Both the position numbers and the translations under genes were made by a program. A DNA stretch of 39,366 bases from an uncultured Methylococcaceae bacterium. Its GTDB lineage: Bacteria > Pseudomonadota > Gammaproteobacteria > Methylococcales > Methylococcaceae. Positions 1-8,887 of the stretch are shown here, in pieces. Numbering within the stretch: position 1 is the first letter of the stretch; the number at the start of each line of letters is the position of its first letter. The stretch is from the NCBI GenBank assembly GCA_903911305.1, contig CAIWDB010000227.1, positions 1-39,366 of the forward strand, written 5' to 3'. The notes under the pieces are model-generated. The model did not search any database. It saw only the letters and a list, made by a program, of their open reading frames with translations, and was not told the DNA's origin.

Positions 1-139
1 ATGAATATATGCAACATGTAGGAGCGGGCCACGCCCGCGATAAATAGCCTATTTTTGAAGACTTGGCCCAAACAATCGCGGGCATGGCCCGCTCCTACGG
101 ATCAAATAAAGTAATCAATTGATATTGAAAACGCTGTAT
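1..139. repeat. Palindromic MITE/REP-like element, right part
   Basis: Bases 1-105 are identical to the last 105 bases of the window. The core is an imperfect hairpin: arms at 18-41 and 75-98 are 24 nt long, pair with a single mismatch, and flank a 33-nt loop. Beyond the core, 121-139 is the inverse complement (18 of 19) of 39227-39245, so a complete copy would be about 174 bp with terminal inverted repeats. Only the core and right arm are visible here. The arms resemble the GTAGGAGCGGGC-type REP hairpins of proteobacteria. Confidence 0.85.
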
Positions 140-246
140 GTGGATTAAGTAATGAAAAATGTCCAATAGCTGGATCTAAAATTACAGTTTCCGGATACTG
201 GAGGAATAAGACTTTATTTGAAGCCTATAAGATTTTGGTAAAATGA
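115..246 (+). pseudogene. C-terminal remnant of an unknown gene, cut by the terminal repeat
   Basis: The frame is open from 115 to a TGA at 244-246. After the repeat-derived part it reads as ordinary protein, with segments such as NEKCPIAGSKITVSGYW and NKTLFEAYKIL. There is no start codon, because upstream sequence is replaced by the palindromic element. The sequence suggests a small beta-rich domain, but I do not recognise the family. It is either the tail of a gene disrupted by the repeat or a gene continuing beyond an artificially cut contig end. Confidence 0.4.
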
Positions 247-355
247 AGTCTAGGGCGTAGGTGGTGGTTGCGGATCTATCGCAATTAGGCATTGCGGCAT
301 TGCCTTTTCACGCCGCTTTTTAAAAGGAATCATGCGCTGAAAGTAAAAGCAAGTC

Positions 356-583
356 TTGTTGCGCAGTTCCATCCTTTGCAGTTGCACAGGCATGGGTCAT
401 ATTGCCTATAGATGTGAAGGGCAGCCTAAGAGTGCTGTCTTGCAAAAGTTTGGGCCGCCCGAAAGGGTCATTAAGAGTATTGAGAACGCCGAGACTTGGG
501 AATATACGATGGGAGGTGGCGTAAATACCTACACTTTCCTAGGTGATAAATGTGTAAAAGAAAATAGTCGCAGCCAGAATTGA
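356..583 (+). pseudogene. Small BamE/SmpA-like lipoprotein, probably frameshifted at its start
   Basis: The frame from TTG at 356 encodes about 75 residues. Near the start, ILCSCTGMG resembles a lipobox followed by the mature cysteine. The rest has the pattern of BamE/SmpA-type domains: a KFGPPERV segment (loss-of-function-type 'G-x-P' turn), ENAETWEY, and a closing YTFLGDKC strand. A signal peptide is missing in this frame, but the adjacent frame just upstream (from about 344) reads VKASLVA, so one indel near 365 would restore a normal signal sequence. I infer a recently frameshifted lipoprotein gene. The function is unknown, and the BamE resemblance is by eye. Confidence 0.4.
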
Positions 584-597
584 AGGAATGCGATAAT

Positions 598-624
598 GCG
601 CAATAGCAGTTCTCTGCGTAATCA
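598..624. repeat. Degenerate copy of the GCGCAATAGCGG palindromic repeat
   Basis: This stretch resembles the hairpins at 973-1001 and 1713-1741 (GCGCAATAGC, short loop, GCGTA..). Several changes in the right arm spoil the stem. It lies just after the 356-583 reading frame. Confidence 0.45.
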
Positions 625-689
625 ATCCCCTACATCGCATCTCTGCCCACGCGCCTAACCTTTTTTCCACTGGGCGAGAGGCATAGGAA

Positions 690-971
690 ATGAAAAAAAT
701 GTTGTTACTTGTCATTCTAGGAATGAACTTTTCGTTTAATGCCAACGCGCATGAACGAGGAGATACAGCGTTTTTATGCTATAAGAAGACGAAATTTCTT
801 TGGGTAATAGGGAAAGATTCATATGAGTCTTGTGCGGTTAGAATATTAGAAAGGGCGGGAAGTAGTTATCGGGTTTTGATTCTTGAACCTTGTGAAAATG
901 GACCAGTTACAAAAGGAGATGAAAAATGGATGGAAGGATATCAACTATATGGTTCATGCTCAGATGGATAA
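690..971 (+). CDS. Small secreted protein of unknown function
   Basis: It encodes 93 residues and begins with a clear Sec signal peptide: MKKM, a hydrophobic core LLLVILGMNFSF, and a likely cleavage site after ANA. The mature part has about 70 residues and four cysteines (FLCY, ESCAV, EPCE, GSCSDG), consistent with one or two disulfides in a periplasmic or exported protein. An AGG-type ribosome site lies just before the ATG. A palindromic repeat immediately after the stop may act as a terminator. I do not recognise a family. It could be a species-specific periplasmic protein from this variable zone. Confidence 0.6.
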   Translation: MKKMLLLVILGMNFSFNANAHERGDTAFLCYKKTKFLWVIGKDSYESCAVRILERAGSSYRVLILEPCENGPVTKGDEKWMEGYQLYGSCSDG

Positions 972-972
972 A

Positions 973-1001
973 GCGCAATAGCGGTACTCCGCGTATTGCG
1001 C
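973..1001. repeat. GCGCAATAGCGG palindromic repeat
   Basis: The hairpin has left arm GCGCAATAGCGG and right arm CCGCGTATTGCGC around a 4-nt loop. It begins 2 nt after the stop of the preceding gene. A near-identical copy is at 1713-1741 and a degenerate one at 598-624. No T-tract follows, so it is better called an interspersed repeat than an intrinsic terminator. Confidence 0.8.
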
Positions 1002-1089
1002 TGAATGTCGTAACTAGCTACGATAGAGATATAAGGGCAGGGCAAAGGTTCTATAATTTGCCCACCGACACCAAACTAAAGCTTAAAAC

Positions 1090-1566
1090 ATGAAATTCAG
1101 CGTCTGTATCGAGACTTCAATACCGAGCTTCTATTACGAAGTTCGCACAGAACCGGATAATATTGCCCGCCGTGAATGGACTCGCCAATGGTGGAACGAA
1201 CATCTTACCAACTATGATGCATACACCAGTGAAGCGGTCATTGAAGAACTTGAAGGAGGAGAGTTTCCTGGGAGATGAGACTCTCTCAAACTTATTGAAC
1301 ATTTACCACTTCTCGACATCAACGAACCTATCGCCGATATTGTGGCAACCTACATATCACATCACGTTATGCCAAACGACCCTGCGGGAGATACTCTACA
1401 TCTTGCTATCGCATCGTTCCATAAGTGTGATTTTCAGATAACTTGGAACTGTCGCCACTTGGCGAACGCCAATAAATTCGGTCACATCCGTCGAATAAAT
1501 ACATTGCTTGGTTTATATGTCCCATCCCTTGTGACCCCACTTGAGTTAATTGGAGAACTACCGTGA
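1090..1566 (+). pseudogene. PIN-domain (VapC-like) toxin gene with internal stop codon
   Basis: One frame from ATG 1090 to TGA 1564-1566 would give about 158 residues but is interrupted by TGA at 1276-1278. Both sides read as the same protein. The N-part MKFSVCIETSIPSFYYE resembles the PIN start (acidic residue then T/S-x-P), and the EAVIEELEGG acidic region follows. After the stop come LIEHLPLLDINEPIADI, then NDPAGDTLHLAIAS and FQITWNCRHLANA, matching PIN-family RNases of type II toxin-antitoxin systems. Because the frame is unchanged, a single nonsense mutation explains the break. The downstream partner overlaps by GTGA, showing ancestral coupling. Confidence 0.75.
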
Positions 1567-1625
1567 AACCCGATCCAACAATTGATGCCATTCGTGAAGT
1601 GCGTCATCAAATCTCAGGGCCGTAG
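1563..1625 (+). pseudogene. Truncated partner gene of the PIN toxin
   Basis: A GTG at 1563 overlaps the toxin's TGA and opens a frame encoding KPDPTIDAIREVRHQIS before stopping at TAG 1623-1625. This matches what I recall as the N-terminus of small proteins commonly found directly downstream of such PIN genes. The remainder is replaced by a palindromic repeat that begins at 1622 and supplies the stop. I infer loss of the 3' part by repeat insertion or deletion, leaving the whole module dead. Confidence 0.6.
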
Positions 1626-1690
1626 GATGGGCTGAGCTTGCGAAGCCCATCAATCGCGAATGATGCGCCTCCTTCGTCGGCACATCCTAC
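1622..1690. repeat. GTAGGATGGGCT...ATCCTAC palindromic repeat
   Basis: The outer arms GTAGGAT (1622-1628) and ATCCTAC (1684-1690) are inverse complements, and an inner hairpin GATGGGCT/AGCCCATC lies at 1627-1652. It is a typical interspersed palindromic repeat, and it truncates the small gene starting at 1563. Confidence 0.75.
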
Positions 1691-1712
1691 ACGGGTTCCA
1701 AGCCTAACGTGG

Positions 1713-1741
1713 GCACAATAGCGGCTTGCCGCGTATTGCGC
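1713..1741. repeat. GCGCAATAGCGG palindromic repeat, second copy
   Basis: This is nearly the same hairpin as 973-1001, with left arm GCACAATAGCGG and right arm CCGCGTATTGCGC, and is followed by the same GAATG. From here to the IS end at 1914 I see only non-coding sequence, including a TCCTGAGTTTGTCGAAGG-type short repeat near 1838-1855. Confidence 0.75.
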
Positions 1742-1913
1742 CGAATGGATAAAATATTCGGGTGGGCTGGTTTTATCGTTTGCCCAAGCAGAATGAAGCC
1801 TCAAACCCATCGTTGGTGGTCAAGCAAAAGGACTGTCCTGAGTTTGTCGAAGGGAGGCCTGCCACCCTGCTTCCCAGCACGATGAAATGGTATATTTTTT
1901 TAGATTATATCTG

Positions 1914-3033
1914 AAGAGGCTCTTGCAAAATTATAGAATCTTCATTGATCCGAGTTGGTCTTGGCTTGCCAAAAGCCGGTTTTTTCAGCGGAACCCTGCG
2001 GCAATTGCCGTCCCCCGCCAGATTTTACTTTTTTCCAAATTAAGGGCGAGGCAATCCCTTCGCCATCACGAAATCGACCGTATCAGTCGCCCAAGTCGGC
2101 GGGGCTAGGTGACGAAGCGCAACAACTGGTCGCCTCGCGGATTTGCGGCACGTCGTAGGCCGAGTCCATGACATCGTACAGGTTGACGACCCGCCCGGCG
2201 CTCAGGGCGGACAGCGGGATCGCCGCCAGGCTGTCGTGGGTGGAGGCTGAGGTCAGGATCGCGCTGACCGGGATGCCGCCGTCGGCCACGTCCAGGTGGA
2301 GCTTGTAGCCGGTCCAGCTCTCCTTATACCCCTTGCTGTTCTTTTTGGTGCCCACGTCGCATGGCTTCGGCAGGTCGCGGAGCATCTCGTCCAGCCCCAT
2401 GCCGGCCGCCTGCCGCTCTATCCGCGTCGGCGGCTTGGCGCGCGCCTCGCCGCGCTTGGGCCACCCGCGCCTCTGGCCTTGGGCTTTTCGGGCGAGTCCT
2501 TCTTGGCGGGCTTTTCCCTGGACTCGATGGCGGTCGAGTCCCTCGACAAATGGCCCACCAGCTCGCCCCGGTAGCTTTTCACAATCAGCGCCTCGTGCAC
2601 GCGCTCCGGCAGCCGCGACTTCGAGAACTCGGCGAACGCCCGTGAAAATGTCCATTCGTCAGGCACGTCGTACTTGCGTTCTCAACCGCAAATCCGCCGC
2701 AGCGAAATGTCCGTCGCCGCCCGGTCGTCGGCTGGGCGGCACGGAAAGCCCCGCCCGGAGGGGATCAACTCTTCGATGCGGACCTGTTCCAGCGTCGCCG
2801 CCAAGTCCTGCTGCTTTTGGGTCAACGGCCCCAGTTCCTCCGCCAGCCAAGGAAACAGCGAGCCTTGAATGCCAAGCCACGTCTGTGATAAAGTCTCTCT
2901 CAACCTGCTCATTTGCCGATAAATATTGTTTTTGGGAAACTTCAATTTTATCATTTTGAGCAGGTTATTTCCCTCCATTGGCACTCGCCGCCGCTAATTA
3001 GGCTTGCTTTAGTTAATTTTGCAAGATCCTCTT
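1914..3033 (-). mobile_element. Relic IS element (IS5/IS1182-like) with 20-bp terminal inverted repeats
   Basis: The ends are AAGAGGCTCTTGCAAAATTA at 1914-1933 and its inverse complement at 3014-3033, with one mismatch in 20. The roughly 1.1-kb interior is GC-rich compared with its flanks. It carries a broken transposase gene on the minus strand. I see no convincing target-site duplication. The right end overlaps the stop codon of mdh by two bases. The family is judged from the transposase and the CTTGCAAAA-type ends. The short length and lesions show it cannot transpose by itself. Confidence 0.8.
2083..2984 (-). pseudogene. Degenerate DDE transposase
   Basis: The protein reads from the 2984 side: TLSQTWLGIQGSLFPWLAEE, then a GRGFPCRPADDRAAT stretch fused to LRRICG. 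At that junction about 30 usual residues are missing, which I infer is an internal deletion. A TGA replaces the Trp codon after RRICG. The same frame then resumes with VPDEWTFSRAFAEFS and GHLSRDSTAIE (a DDE aspartate region). A frameshift near 2480 moves to a frame encoding CDVGTKKNSKGYKESW, YKLHLDVADGGIPVSA and NLYDVMDSAYDVPQI. The C-terminus is absent. It is therefore non-functional, with at least a deletion, a nonsense codon, a frameshift and a 3' truncation. Confidence 0.8.
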
Positions 3034-4009
3034 AAAACAAATGTTTTACCATGTCACGCTCCATCACCAATTCCTTTTCCGTGAGGCGCATTCGATCCAT
3101 ACTGAAATCATCAATGGGCAGACCCTGCACAATTTCATAGTCACCATTTTTGATTCTGACGGGGAATGAATAAATCAGATCTTCGGCGATGCCGTAACTG
3201 CCATCGCTATAAATCGCCATGCTGACCCAATCATCGTCGGGAGTCCCCACGATCCAACTACGCATGTGTTCCAGCGCGGCATTGGCGGCTGAGGCGGCGC
3301 TGGATTTGCCTCGCATGGCGATGACTTCGGCGCCGCGCTTTTGGATGCAAGAGATGAAATGCTCGCGGAACCAGATTTCATCCACTCCATCCAATGCGGG
3401 TTTTCCTTTGATCAGTGCATGGTGCAAGTCCGGGTATTGTGTGCTGGAATGGTTGCCCCAGATGATGATTTGGCGAATGTCGTCTATTGCGCATTCGCTA
3501 TGACGCGCCAACTTACTGATTGCCCGATTATGATCCAATCGCGTCATTGCCGAAAAATTCTTTGGCGAGAGTTTGGGGGCATTTTTTAAGGCAATCAGAG
3601 CATTGGTGTTTGCCGGGTTTCCGACCACCAGCACCTTCACCCCTTGCTGGGCCACTTCGTTCAACGCCTTGCCCTGGGTCGAGAATATTTCTGCATTGAC
3701 ATGCAATAAGTCCTGTCGTTCCATGCCGGGCCCTCGGGGACGTGCGCCGACGAGAAAGGCCATGTCGGCATTTTCAAATGCAACTTTAGGATCGTCGGTG
3801 ATGACCACGCCAGCCAACAATGGCGAAGCGCAATCTTGCATTTCCATTTCAATGCCCTCCAAATCCTTCATGGCGCCCGGCACATCCAGCATGTGCAGTA
3901 CCACAGGCTGGTCCGGCCCAGCCAGAGCACCCTCAATGATACGGAACATTAGAGCGTAACTAATTTGTCCCGCCGCCCCTGTCACGGCAATGTGTACTGG
4001 TGTTTTCAT
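3032..4009 (-). CDS. mdh: NAD-dependent malate dehydrogenase
   Basis: This TCA-cycle enzyme interconverts malate and oxaloacetate in the cytoplasm. The 325 residues are the normal length for the cytosolic-type family. Visible motifs are the Rossmann glycines TGAAGQI (10-16), the substrate arginines in [11 protein letters not shown] (88-98), the VVGNPANTN loop (128-136), LDHNR (158-162) and the catalytic histidine H187 in [11 protein letters not shown]. An AGGTGA ribosome site precedes the ATG. The last codons end KHLF and stop at TAA, two bases of which belong to the adjacent IS end. Relatives usually end with about one or two more residues, so the IS probably trimmed or replaced the native C-terminus without harming the core. 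Confidence 0.95.
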   Translation of the reverse strand: MKTPVHIAVTGAAGQISYALMFRIIEGALAGPDQPVVLHMLDVPGAMKDLEGIEMEMQDCASPLLAGVVITDDPKVAFENADMAFLVGARPRGPGMERQDLLHVNAEIFSTQGKALNEVAQQGVKVLVVGNPANTNALIALKNAPKLSPKNFSAMTRLDHNRAISKLARHSECAIDDIRQIIIWGNHSSTQYPDLHHALIKGKPALDGVDEIWFREHFISCIQKRGAEVIAMRGKSSAASAANAALEHMRSWIVGTPDDDWVSMAIYSDGSYGIAEDLIYSFPVRIKNGDYEIVQGLPIDDFSMDRMRLTEKELVMERDMVKHLF

Positions 4010-4105
4010 GCTGTCACCTAATATTTGTCATAGTTGTTGGCCGACTATCGGCAAGAAGTCGGAAAACGATTGGAATTGATGAGCTGTGTACAGAGTTGTA
4101 CCTAA

Positions 4106-4309
4106 CTAGCCGACTTGAAAGCCTTTGGCAGAGATGGCATTACTGATGGTAGCCAAATCGGCTTTGCCTTCTTCGTATTCAATTTCCACCGTATTTTCTT
4201 TAAAACTAGGCTTGACATCGGTCACGCCCGGGCAAGCTTTCACCGTATCCCGGACGGTGGATTCGCATCCACCACATTTCATGCCTTTCACGTTCAACAC
4301 TGTTTTCAT
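4106..4309 (-). CDS. Heavy-metal-associated (CopZ-like) metallochaperone
   Basis: This is a small one-domain HMA protein of 67 residues. The metal-binding motif GMKCGGC lies at residues 8-14, and the fold pattern continues with TVRDTVKACPGVTDVKP, then a V-E-I-E-Y strand and AISAKGFQV. The family shuttles Cu(I), or another soft metal, to P-type ATPases or sensors. I chose ATG 4309 because GGAG lies 9 nt upstream; an in-frame start 10 codons earlier is less likely. No metal ATPase or regulator is adjacent, so the partner cannot be told. The metal could also be Hg or Zn. Confidence 0.85.
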   Translation of the reverse strand: MKTVLNVKGMKCGGCESTVRDTVKACPGVTDVKPSFKENTVEIEYEEGKADLATISNAISAKGFQVG

Positions 4310-4465
4310 CGCTTCTGTCTCCAAATGAAGGTAATTCAAAACTGCTGGTAAATAAAATTCAAATTAATCCGCGTCAATAGCCAAACATTATACAATTTTT
4401 GATCTTCCCTAGCCCGTTCGTAAGCGGTATGCTGGCTACCATAAACAACTTTACTGTGATTGAGC

Positions 4466-5527
4466 ATGAATTTGAAAGCATCAGAAATTTTAAAACGCTT
4501 TAAGGATCAGGGGCTGATCTTAGCCCATCAAGGCCCTGATAATGCTATTAACCGTTTCGCACCGATAGATGACTGTGCCTCTGGCGATTTGGTGTTTGTC
4601 GATAATCCCAAATATTTGCCTTTGCTGCGCGAACGCAAACCCGCCGCCGTCATCACCAATCAGGCGATTGCCGCCGAACTGGGCGAAGAAACCGGGCTTG
4701 ACGTCCTGTTGGCTGAAAACATTCGATTGGCGACAGCGCTGGTCAAACAAGCTTATGATGACCGAGACTTTTATGCCACGGAATGGCCGCGCATCCATCC
4801 ATCGGCTGTCATCCATGATAGTGTCGTTGTCCCCGATAGCGTAGTCATTGGGCCTGGGGCAGTAGTGGGTGCAAATGTCACGCTGGGGGAAAGGGTTGTG
4901 CTAATGGCAAATGCAGTGGTTGAACATGATGCCCGCATTGGCGAAGGGTCAGTTTTGCACCCGGGTTGTGTGCTGAGCCATGGGTGTGAAATCGGTGCTA
5001 ATGTGATGCTCAAGGCGGGTTGTGTGATTGGCTCAGAAGGTTTCGGCTTTGCCCAAGACGCCAAGCGCCGCAATTTTCGCATTCCGCATACCGGCAAGGT
5101 CATTATTGAAGACCGAGTGGTCATTGGAGCCAACACAACGATAGACCGAGCGACTTACGGTGCGACTATCATCCGTTCCGGCGTTATCATCGATGCGTTG
5201 TGCCACATCGGCCATAACGTCGAAATCGGTGCGGATTGCATCCTATGCGCCCATACCGGCATTTCCGGCTCCAGCAAATTTGGGCAACGAGTCATTGCAT
5301 CAGGGCAGACCGGCGTGTTAGACCATGTCACCGTTGCCAGCGATTCAGTGCTATTGCACCGCGCCGGGGTCAACCGCAGCATCAAAGAACCTGGCATGTA
5401 TGCGGGTGGGCCAACTCAGCCTTTGCAAAACTATTTAAAGAACATTGCCATCATGCCGAAATTGGCGGAAATGTGGTCGCGCTTGAAAAAGCTGGAAAAG
5501 AAGGTTGCGGAATTGGGCGGGGGTTGA
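4466..5527 (+). CDS. lpxD: UDP-3-O-acylglucosamine N-acyltransferase
   Basis: LpxD adds the 2-N-hydroxyacyl chain from acyl-ACP to UDP-3-O-acyl-glucosamine in lipid A synthesis. The 353-residue protein has the N-terminal uridine-binding domain (to about 110), then many left-handed beta-helix hexapeptides (IGPGAVVGANVTLG onward). It carries the family blocks GSEGFGFA, VVIGANTTIDRATYG and HIGHNVEIG, whose last histidine is the catalytic base. It ends in a coiled helix (LAEMWSRLKKLEKKVAEL) typical of the trimer. ATG 4466 is preferred to TTG 4460. It stands alone with its own terminator, not in the usual bamA-ompH-lpxD-fabZ-lpxA cluster, so it may be a second copy. Confidence 0.9.
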   Translation: MNLKASEILKRFKDQGLILAHQGPDNAINRFAPIDDCASGDLVFVDNPKYLPLLRERKPAAVITNQAIAAELGEETGLDVLLAENIRLATALVKQAYDDRDFYATEWPRIHPSAVIHDSVVVPDSVVIGPGAVVGANVTLGERVVLMANAVVEHDARIGEGSVLHPGCVLSHGCEIGANVMLKAGCVIGSEGFGFAQDAKRRNFRIPHTGKVIIEDRVVIGANTTIDRATYGATIIRSGVIIDALCHIGHNVEIGADCILCAHTGISGSSKFGQRVIASGQTGVLDHVTVASDSVLLHRAGVNRSIKEPGMYAGGPTQPLQNYLKNIAIMPKLAEMWSRLKKLEKKVAELGGG

Positions 5528-5530
5528 ATA

Positions 5531-5566
5531 AATCCGACTCGGTTTTTGAAACCGAGTCGGATTTTT
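5531..5566 (+). terminator. Rho-independent terminator after lpxD
   Basis: A perfect 15-bp stem (AATCCGACTCGGTTT at 5531-5545 with its complement at 5549-5563), a 3-nt loop and a following T-run start 4 nt after the lpxD stop. Confidence 0.9.
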
Positions 5567-5612
5567 ATTCTTCATAGAGATCAATGTTACCATTAATCAA
5601 GTAGTCAACCCT

Positions 5613-6092
5613 ATGAGCAAAATCCCTTCACCCTCAGAAGAAAACAATTTTCTTTGTAGGCATGTCGCACTCTTACGGCATAGTTTCCACCGCTGGACGG
5701 GCCGCTCGTTGGTGGCGACTCGGATGAATGACGAAGATGCCGCTCGCTATTTGTTCAATGCGCCGTTCGCCGTGCTGTCTCATGACACCGCAAAAGACCC
5801 GATTTTCAACTATGCCAACCGAACCGCATTGAGTCTGTTTGGAATGGATTGGGATAGCATGACCGCTTTGCCTTCGCGCAAGTCTGCCGAGCCGGTGGCG
5901 CAAGAAGATCGCCAGCGCATCCTTGAGCAAGTTGAAAAGCATGGTTTTGTGGATAACTACAGCGGCATTAGGATTGGTAGGCACGGGAGGCGGTTTTTCA
6001 TCGAAAACACGGTGGTGTGGAATGTCATCGAGCCAAGAACGGGAATTTTCAAAGGGCAGGCAGCTTTAATTAAAGAGTGGACGTTTTTGTAG
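5613..6092 (+). CDS. MEKHLA-domain (PAS-related) protein
   Basis: This 159-residue protein matches the MEKHLA family, a PAS-like domain also found at the end of plant HD-ZIP III factors. Visible features are the PAS-like strand IFNYANRTALSLFGMDWD (about 71-88), the region LPSRKSAEP, and the conserved block QRILEQVEKHGFVDNYSG with RFFIENTVVWNV and GQAALIKEW. The bacterial proteins are stand-alone and cytoplasmic, and their ligand is unknown; a sensory role is inferred from the fold. It has its own intergenic space after the lpxD terminator. The ATG at 5613 fits the family length. Confidence 0.8.
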   Translation: MSKIPSPSEENNFLCRHVALLRHSFHRWTGRSLVATRMNDEDAARYLFNAPFAVLSHDTAKDPIFNYANRTALSLFGMDWDSMTALPSRKSAEPVAQEDRQRILEQVEKHGFVDNYSGIRIGRHGRRFFIENTVVWNVIEPRTGIFKGQAALIKEWTFL

Positions 6093-6098
6093 TTTTGC

Positions 6099-6123
6099 AG
6101 GGGCAGGTTATGAACCTGCCCCT
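6099..6123. terminator. Hairpin between convergent genes (possible bidirectional terminator)
   Basis: An 11-bp perfect stem AGGGGCAGGTT/AACCTGCCCCT with a 3-nt loop lies between the convergent MEKHLA gene and pgm. It also resembles an interspersed GGGGCAGG repeat, so the terminator role is uncertain. Confidence 0.55.
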
Positions 6124-6139
6124 ACGTCGCTAGACAGAC

Positions 6140-7786
<1,647 letters not shown>

Positions 7787-7863
7787 CTAAGATGGTTGAA
7801 CAAGGTGCGCCTATTCTAATGTATTCGGCTGTTGTCTAAGCAACTATTATGGAGTTTTACTTA

Positions 7864-8415
7864 ATGAAATTGAGTCGATTTTTGTTTTTTCTTGCCTTGA
7901 CAGGGTTTGGTACACCGGGATTTTGTGATGATCAGGACGTATGGGTGCTGGTGGAAACCGAGCCTAGGGTTCTTAAAATCATGTTGGGCAATGATGAAGT
8001 GGAGGTTTTCCCTCGTGTTGCCATTGGTCGCCATGGGGCAGACTTTGACAAGGCACACGGAGACAAAAAAACGCCCTTGGGGGAGTATCGGATTGGCTGG
8101 GTTAATGAAAATAGTAAATTTCACCGCTTCCTAGGTTTAACCTACCCAAATATCGATAATGCCAAACGTGCCTTTCGTGATGGGCTGATTGGGGAGGAGA
8201 CTGTTCGCACCATCATGCGGGCAGAGATGGAAGAAGGCGTACCCCCACAGAACACGCCGCTTGGAGGACAAATAGGCATCCATGGATTAGGGGCTGCTGA
8301 TCGTGAAATTCATGATACTTTTGACTGGACGAGTGGTTGCATAGCGCTGACGAATGAGGAAATTGATCGCCTATCTAAATGGATCAAAAAGGGTACTCTC
8401 GTGGTGATTCGTTGA
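7864..8415 (+). CDS. Periplasmic L,D-transpeptidase (YkuD family)
   Basis: This is a 183-residue exported protein with a signal peptide (MKLSRFLFFLALTGFGTPGF, then CDD) and one YkuD catalytic domain. The domain shows IGRHGADFDKAHGDKKTPLG, the histidine H140 in IGIHGLG, and the nucleophile C159 in WTSGCIALTNEE. Enzymes of this fold make 3-3 cross-links in peptidoglycan or attach lipoproteins to it. The next gene encodes a Lys-terminated alanine-rich lipoprotein, so I infer an ErfK/YbiS-like anchoring role. Start choice: GGAG lies 9 nt before ATG 7864, whereas ATG 7849 has no ribosome site and would spoil the signal peptide. Confidence 0.88.
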   Translation: MKLSRFLFFLALTGFGTPGFCDDQDVWVLVETEPRVLKIMLGNDEVEVFPRVAIGRHGADFDKAHGDKKTPLGEYRIGWVNENSKFHRFLGLTYPNIDNAKRAFRDGLIGEETVRTIMRAEMEEGVPPQNTPLGGQIGIHGLGAADREIHDTFDWTSGCIALTNEEIDRLSKWIKKGTLVVIR

Positions 8416-8542
8416 AAATGGGAAAAATAATAGTGGAAAACGCAACGATTTTGCGGCACTATAAGCATTGGGTTCCGTCTATCCCAATATTTGGTTTAGA
8501 TGTTATTGTTTAATCTTTCATGATAGAAAGGAAAGAAACGTT

Positions 8543-8812
8543 ATGATGAAAGCTACCAAGCTCGCAGTTATTCTCCTCTCCGCTGGCCTGACCGTAGGTT
8601 GCGCCTCTAAGAGTGATCTCACCGCTCTTCAGACTCAAGTAGATGGTCTGAAGGCTGAAATTTCTTCTGTAAAAAGCACCGCTGATGAAGCGCTGTCCAC
8701 TGCACAGTCGGCTGAGTCCACCGCGAAAGCGGCTAATGCCACTGCCACCAGAACGGCTGCTGAAGTTGATGCCAAGCTGAACGCTGGCTTCAAGAAGCAC
8801 ATGCTGAAATAA
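8543..8812 (+). CDS. Braun/OprI-type small outer-membrane lipoprotein
   Basis: It begins with a lipoprotein signal (MMKATKLAVILLSAGLTVGC), with the lipobox LTVGC. The mature chain is about 68 residues, mainly Ala/Ser/Thr heptads (DLTALQTQVDGLKAEISSV, then alanine-zipper repeats), predicted to form a trimeric coiled coil. It ends KKHMLK. A C-terminal lysine is what L,D-transpeptidases use to couple Lpp to peptidoglycan, and such an enzyme is encoded directly upstream. A strong ribosome site (GAAAGGAAAG) precedes the two ATGs at 8543 and 8546. A strong terminator follows. High expression is likely by analogy with lpp. Confidence 0.85.
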   Translation: MMKATKLAVILLSAGLTVGCASKSDLTALQTQVDGLKAEISSVKSTADEALSTAQSAESTAKAANATATRTAAEVDAKLNAGFKKHMLK

Positions 8813-8848
8813 TTCCGTCGGGGCGAAAGCCCTTTTGGAACGATTCTG

Positions 8849-8887
8849 AACCCCGATTGGATTTTTAATCCAATCGGGGTTTTGCTT
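8849..8887 (+). terminator. Rho-independent terminator after the lipoprotein gene
   Basis: A 13-bp perfect stem AACCCCGATTGGA (8849-8861) pairs with 8869-8881 across a 7-nt loop and is followed by TTGCTTTTTT. Confidence 0.9.

Noticed and set aside
1052-1057. TATAAT upstream of the PIN gene as a promoter
   Set aside because: No acceptable -35 box lies 16-18 nt upstream, so a single hexamer is not enough.
2333-2959. Plus-strand 208-residue open frame
   Set aside because: It is antisense to the degenerate transposase in GC-rich DNA; the sequence is Arg/Ser/Pro-rich and non-protein-like.
3573-3959. Plus-strand 128-residue open frame
   Set aside because: It lies wholly antisense to the well-supported mdh gene.
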